Below, one piece after another: positions 5,163 through 7,438 of a stretch of 7,438 bases of DNA. The notes under the pieces were generated by a model. That model had not been told where the DNA came from, made no database searches, and saw only the letters and a program-made list of their open reading frames with translations. Each line of letters opens with the position of its first letter. Position 1 is the stretch's first letter. Both the position numbers and the translations under genes were made by a program. The stretch lies in contig CAJXJM010000121.1 in assembly GCA_913054205.1 (NCBI GenBank), forward strand, positions 1 to 7,438, written 5' to 3'. Origin of the DNA: an uncultured Rhodospirillaceae bacterium. GTDB taxonomy: Bacteria; Pseudomonadota; Alphaproteobacteria; Rhodospirillales; UBA2165.

Positions 5163-6416
5163 TTAATAAATCTCGCAGCCCGGCAGGCCGCAGGAAATCA
5201 AGTGATCGCTTGGGAAGTTGGTGATGATATCACATCCATCTTCAGTCACCACGACTTCTTCTTCAATCCGTGCTGCTCCGGAACCATCAGATGCGCCTTT
5301 CCAGCACTCAACCGCGAAGACCATGCCTTTTTTGAGGACGGTTCCTTGGTTCATGTAGCGCCGGGAGATAATGGGGCGTTCCCAAAGGCTGAGGCCAATG
5401 CCATGGCCAAATTGCAGCAAGAAGGCCTCATCTTCATTAGCATAGCCAAATTCTTCGGCCTTTGGCCATGTCCGCGAAATATCATCAAGCTGCGCTCCTG
5501 GCCTGATCGCCTCCAAGGCTGCATTAATCCACTGCGAGCATTGCTCATACGCTTCTTTTTGCGCGTCGTTGGGAATGCCGCAGATAAAGGTGCGGTAATA
5601 GCAGGTGTGGTAGCCGTTCAAACTGTGCATGATATCCAAGAAGATCATGTCGCCCGGCTGGATCATGCGATCAGAAAATGTATGTGAATGCGGCGCGCCT
5701 CGGGGGCCGGCAACCGAGTTCACACATTCGACCCGCTCCGAGCCCATGGCATAAAGCTGTTCATTGGCAATCGCCACTAGGTCGTTTTCGCGGGCACCCG
5801 GGCGGATTGCTTTGGCGATATCAAGGTAGACACCATCCACCATCGCAGCGGCTTGCTTGAGTATCTCAATTTCTTCATCGGTTTTAATTTCGCGGGCATC
5901 CATCAAGGCTTGCTGGCCATCAACCAATTGAATGCCTTCGGCCTCAAGGGCGCGCATCATTGGTAGTTCCATGACATCAATACCGATGGGTTCCTTCTCG
6001 ATGCCCATATCTGTCAGTTTGTCTTTGATCTGCTTGGCAAAGACTTTTTCGATGCCGAGCATCGGGGGCAGGGCACCTTGCATGATGGATACCGGCGCTG
6101 CGACATTATTTCCGAGCCAAGGGGAGCTTTTGCGCTTCGCCGGTGCTGCCGGATCCCAGAGGAATGGGCTGCCTTCCTGACCCAACAAACAATAGCGGTC
6201 AAATTTATCCCGGCCCCATTCGCCAAGATGTGTTGATGTAATGTAGCGAACATTGTCGAAGTTAAAACATATGACTGCTGCTAGGCCTGCATCGGTGATC
6301 GCTTGCCTCGCGCGTTCCGTGCGATCAGTAGCCAATTTACGCATATCAACACCGGCCTCCCAGTCTTTGGACATCGTGCCCCAGGTGGCGGTTGAGTGTG
6401 GTCGCGTATAAAACAT
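5163..6416 (-). CDS. M24 (pita-bread) metallohydrolase, Xaa-Pro peptidase/creatinase-like, with Cys at a metal-Asp position
   Basis: This is a 417-residue protein from the ATG at 6416. An in-frame TTG 21 bases upstream would overlap the AGGGAG ribosome site, so it is rejected. The N-terminal creatinase-type domain (about 30-170) includes I-C-F-N-F-D-N-V-R-Y-I-T, and the C-terminal pita-bread domain starts near 180 (D-A-R-E-I-K-T-D-E-E-I). Metal-site landmarks: Asp261 (F-L-D-I-M-H), His338 (F-G-H-G-I-G-L), Glu370 (F-A-V-E-C) and Glu385 (R-I-E-E-E). The second Asp, 11 residues after the first in the usual D-x10-D, is Cys272 (N-G-Y-H-T-C-Y-Y-R-T-F). The family includes aminopeptidase P, prolidase, creatinase and the DMSP lyase DddP. 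Motif spacing fits M24, but the core segments differ from DddP as I remember it, so I do not call it that. It is the first gene of the operon with the GTPase, YCII-like and SDR genes. Cytoplasmic, no signal peptide. Confidence 0.88.
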   Translation of the reverse strand: MFYTRPHSTATWGTMSKDWEAGVDMRKLATDRTERARQAITDAGLAAVICFNFDNVRYITSTHLGEWGRDKFDRYCLLGQEGSPFLWDPAAPAKRKSSPWLGNNVAAPVSIMQGALPPMLGIEKVFAKQIKDKLTDMGIEKEPIGIDVMELPMMRALEAEGIQLVDGQQALMDAREIKTDEEIEILKQAAAMVDGVYLDIAKAIRPGARENDLVAIANEQLYAMGSERVECVNSVAGPRGAPHSHTFSDRMIQPGDMIFLDIMHSLNGYHTCYYRTFICGIPNDAQKEAYEQCSQWINAALEAIRPGAQLDDISRTWPKAEEFGYANEDEAFLLQFGHGIGLSLWERPIISRRYMNQGTVLKKGMVFAVECWKGASDGSGAARIEEEVVVTEDGCDIITNFPSDHLISCGLPGCEIY

Positions 6417-6422
6417 TGTGTT

Positions 6423-6428
6423 CTCCCT
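6423..6428 (-). promoter_or_regulatory. Ribosome binding site AGGGAG deciding the M24 start
   Basis: On the minus strand AGGGAG lies six bases before the ATG at 6416. It makes that ATG the start rather than the TTG further upstream, which would place the ribosome site inside the coding region. Confidence 0.7.
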
Positions 6429-6456
6429 ATCTAACAAATCGCTGCGTTATGACTTT

Positions 6457-6490
6457 ATTTCAATTCACCACGGCGGGACCTAATTGAAAT
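6457..6490. repeat. 9-bp inverted repeat, possible operator or hairpin in the M24 operon leader
   Basis: ATTTCAATT (6457-6465) and AATTGAAAT (6482-6490) are perfect reverse complements with a 16-base G+C-richer spacer. The repeat lies 40-75 bases before the M24 ATG, where a regulator would sit on a leftward promoter. The arms are spaced about 25 bases centre to centre (roughly 2.5 helical turns), compatible with dimeric binding but not proof of it. A hairpin in the leader RNA is the alternative. Confidence 0.5.
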
Positions 6491-6529
6491 CATCCAAACC
6501 CGCGTAAATAAACCTTTAAATCCTCGAAT

Positions 6530-6558
6530 TTCAACAGATGAAAAGCTGGTTTTATAAT
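6530..6558 (+). promoter_or_regulatory. Candidate promoter for the E1 alpha gene
   Basis: A perfect TATAAT (6553-6558) is preceded at 17 bases by a poor -35-like TTCAAC (6530-6535). A second possibility downstream is a perfect -35 TTGACA (6602-6607), but at 17 bases it has only a weak -10 (AAATAT). Either would give a leader of about 90-160 bases before the TTG start. Confidence 0.35.
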
Positions 6559-6710
6559 AGTCTAAATCATCCTTTTATTGTAGCTCTCTTAGCGCCACTT
6601 GTTGACAAATTAGCGTGTCTGTGGAAATATCCTCGAAAATGTGCAAACGATTGCATAAAAATCGTTATTCGGCAAGAGGCGATTGATTCATATTATCAAT
6701 TGTCCATTTC

Positions 6711-6717
6711 GGGGAGG
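6711..6717 (+). promoter_or_regulatory. Ribosome binding site GGGGAGG deciding a TTG start
   Basis: GGGGAGG lies seven bases before TTG 6725-6727. The first in-frame ATG is 24 codons later and has no such site nearby at the right distance, so TTG is the likely start. Confidence 0.7.
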
Positions 6718-6724
6718 CAAACTC

Positions 6725-7438
6725 TTGGCAAAGAAAAAAGCGCCAACTAATAATGCGCAGCTCAACGATGATATTGGGGAGGAAAATCGCCTCAAAATGT
6801 ATCGTCTACAGCTTGAAGTACGCCATATCGAACAGCGCGCCCACGACCTGTTCTTTCAAAATTTGATTAAGGGAACCAGTCATTTGGCGCTTGGCCAAGA
6901 AGCTATAGCATCAGGATTTGGCACGGCGCTGCGCCCGGATGATTACACCTTTTGTACTTATCGCGGCCACGCCCATACGTTGGTGAGAGGCACTTCGATG
7001 ACGGCAATGCTCGGCGAATTGATGGGCAAAGAATGCGGCATGTTGAAAGGCAAAGGCGGCTCAATGCATCTGACAGATGTTGAGAAGGGGGCAATGGGCT
7101 CTTACGCGATTATCGGCGCGCATCTGCCGATTGCTGCCGGCGCGGCCTGGCAGGCGCAATATAACAAGACCGGACAAATCGCAGTGTGTTTCTTTGGTGA
7201 CGGCACGACCAATATTGGCGCGTTCCATGAAGCCCTGAATTTTGCAGTTATCTGGGATCTACCAGTGGTATATGTCTGTGAGAACAATCTTTATATGGAA
7301 TACACCCCGATTAGTGAAGTAACAGCGGTTGAGCATCCGGCGGCGGACCGGGCCAGTGCTTATGGTTTGGAGTCTATTATCGTCGATGGCAATGATGCGG
7401 ATGCGGTCTACCGGGTGGCGGTCACGGCATTTGATAAA
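6725..7438 (+). CDS. Thiamine-diphosphate-dependent dehydrogenase E1 component alpha subunit (pyruvate/acetoin type), C-terminus off the window
   Basis: 238 codons are visible from a TTG start with a strong ribosome site, running off the right edge. After a lysine-rich lead (A-K-K-K-A-P) come R-H-I-E-Q-R-A-H-D-L-F, G-T-S-H-L-A-L-G-Q-E-A-I-A-S-G, Y-R-G-H-A-H and L-M-G-K-E-C-G-M-L-K-G-K-G-G-S-M-H. These are hallmark E1 alpha segments for cofactor and substrate binding. The ThDP signature is complete: Gly158-Asp159-Gly160, then 26 residues, then Asn187-Asn188. The enzyme decarboxylates a 2-oxoacid (or acetoin) and passes the acyl group to lipoyl-E2 with its beta subunit, which should lie just to the right. 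Motifs resemble the pyruvate/acetoin group more than branched-chain E1 alpha, but I cannot separate pyruvate from acetoin. It is divergently oriented from the M24 operon. Confidence 0.93.
   Translation, partial: MAKKKAPTNNAQLNDDIGEENRLKMYRLQLEVRHIEQRAHDLFFQNLIKGTSHLALGQEAIASGFGTALRPDDYTFCTYRGHAHTLVRGTSMTAMLGELMGKECGMLKGKGGSMHLTDVEKGAMGSYAIIGAHLPIAAGAAWQAQYNKTGQIAVCFFGDGTTNIGAFHEALNFAVIWDLPVVYVCENNLYMEYTPISEVTAVEHPAADRASAYGLESIIVDGNDADAVYRVAVTAFDK

Larger units (their letters stand above)
6417..6724. other. Divergent intergenic region between the M24 operon and the E1 alpha gene
   Basis: About 308 A+T-rich bases without a convincing gene. A 70-codon frame from 6538 has no ribosome site and runs into the E1 alpha start. 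The region holds a 9-bp inverted repeat near the M24 side and promoter-like elements facing the E1 alpha gene, listed separately. I see no tRNA, terminator or mobile-element remnant here. Confidence 0.6.

Noticed and set aside
5202..5687. A 161-codon plus-strand frame opposite the M24 gene
   Set aside because: Shadow of a clearly recognisable M24 coding region.
5163..6416. DMSP lyase DddP
   Set aside because: Same M24 fold and similar ligand layout, but the sequence around the metal site and the N-terminus do not match DddP as I recall it, and the second Asp is Cys.
6538..6750. A 70-codon plus-strand frame in the spacer before E1 alpha
   Set aside because: No ribosome site, no family resemblance, and it overlaps the E1 alpha start in another frame.
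1..7438. CRISPR array, tRNA/rRNA genes, insertion sequences
   Set aside because: No regularly spaced repeats, no cloverleaf or rRNA-like segments, and no transposase or terminal repeats seen, including around the rearranged dehydrogenase.

Overview
The window looks like a bacterial chromosomal segment, most probably from a free-living (perhaps marine) proteobacterium. This rests on compact same-strand operons with AGGAG-type ribosome sites, a catabolic gene mix and a two-subunit E1-type 2-oxoacid dehydrogenase. The taxonomic placement is an inference from gene content and is weak.

Layout: (1) positions 1-1856, minus strand, hold a two-gene unit. An AhpD/carboxymuconolactone-decarboxylase-type protein is followed after 7 bases by a metal-dependent amidohydrolase that runs off the left edge. 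The AhpD-like gene contains an in-frame TGA exactly at the second cysteine of its E-x11-C-x2-C-x3-H redox motif, with a SECIS-like hairpin downstream. I annotate it as one 370-residue selenoprotein (Cys244-x-x-Sec247), not as two ORFs. (2) 1857-2054 is the divergent regulatory region, with a TATAAT box embedded in a 6+6 bp inverted repeat. (3) 2055-2877 is a wreck of one saccharopine-dehydrogenase-like gene. Its N-terminal part is on the plus strand with a one-base frameshift, and its C-terminal part lies inverted behind it. The join is at an 8-bp palindrome, and the middle and extreme C-terminus are missing. (4) 2876-6416, minus strand, is a tight four-gene operon read right to left: an M24 'pita-bread' metallohydrolase, a COG0523/CobW GTPase metallochaperone, a YCII-like protein and an SDR-fold protein lacking the Tyr-Lys catalytic pair. 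(5) 6417-6724 is a second divergent regulatory region with a 9-bp inverted repeat. (6) From 6725 to the right edge, plus strand, lies the thiamine-diphosphate E1 alpha subunit of a pyruvate/acetoin-type dehydrogenase, starting at TTG.

How the genes may work together: the M24-COG0523-YCII-SDR operon looks like a small catabolic module in which the GTPase could load metal into the M24 enzyme. That enzyme has a cysteine in place of one of the usual metal-bridging aspartates. The selenoprotein-amidohydrolase pair looks like a separate redox/decarboxylation module. Substrates cannot be read from the sequence. The most notable items are the selenocysteine insertion, the broken and inverted dehydrogenase, and the non-canonical active sites in three enzymes of the window (M24, SDR, amidohydrolase).
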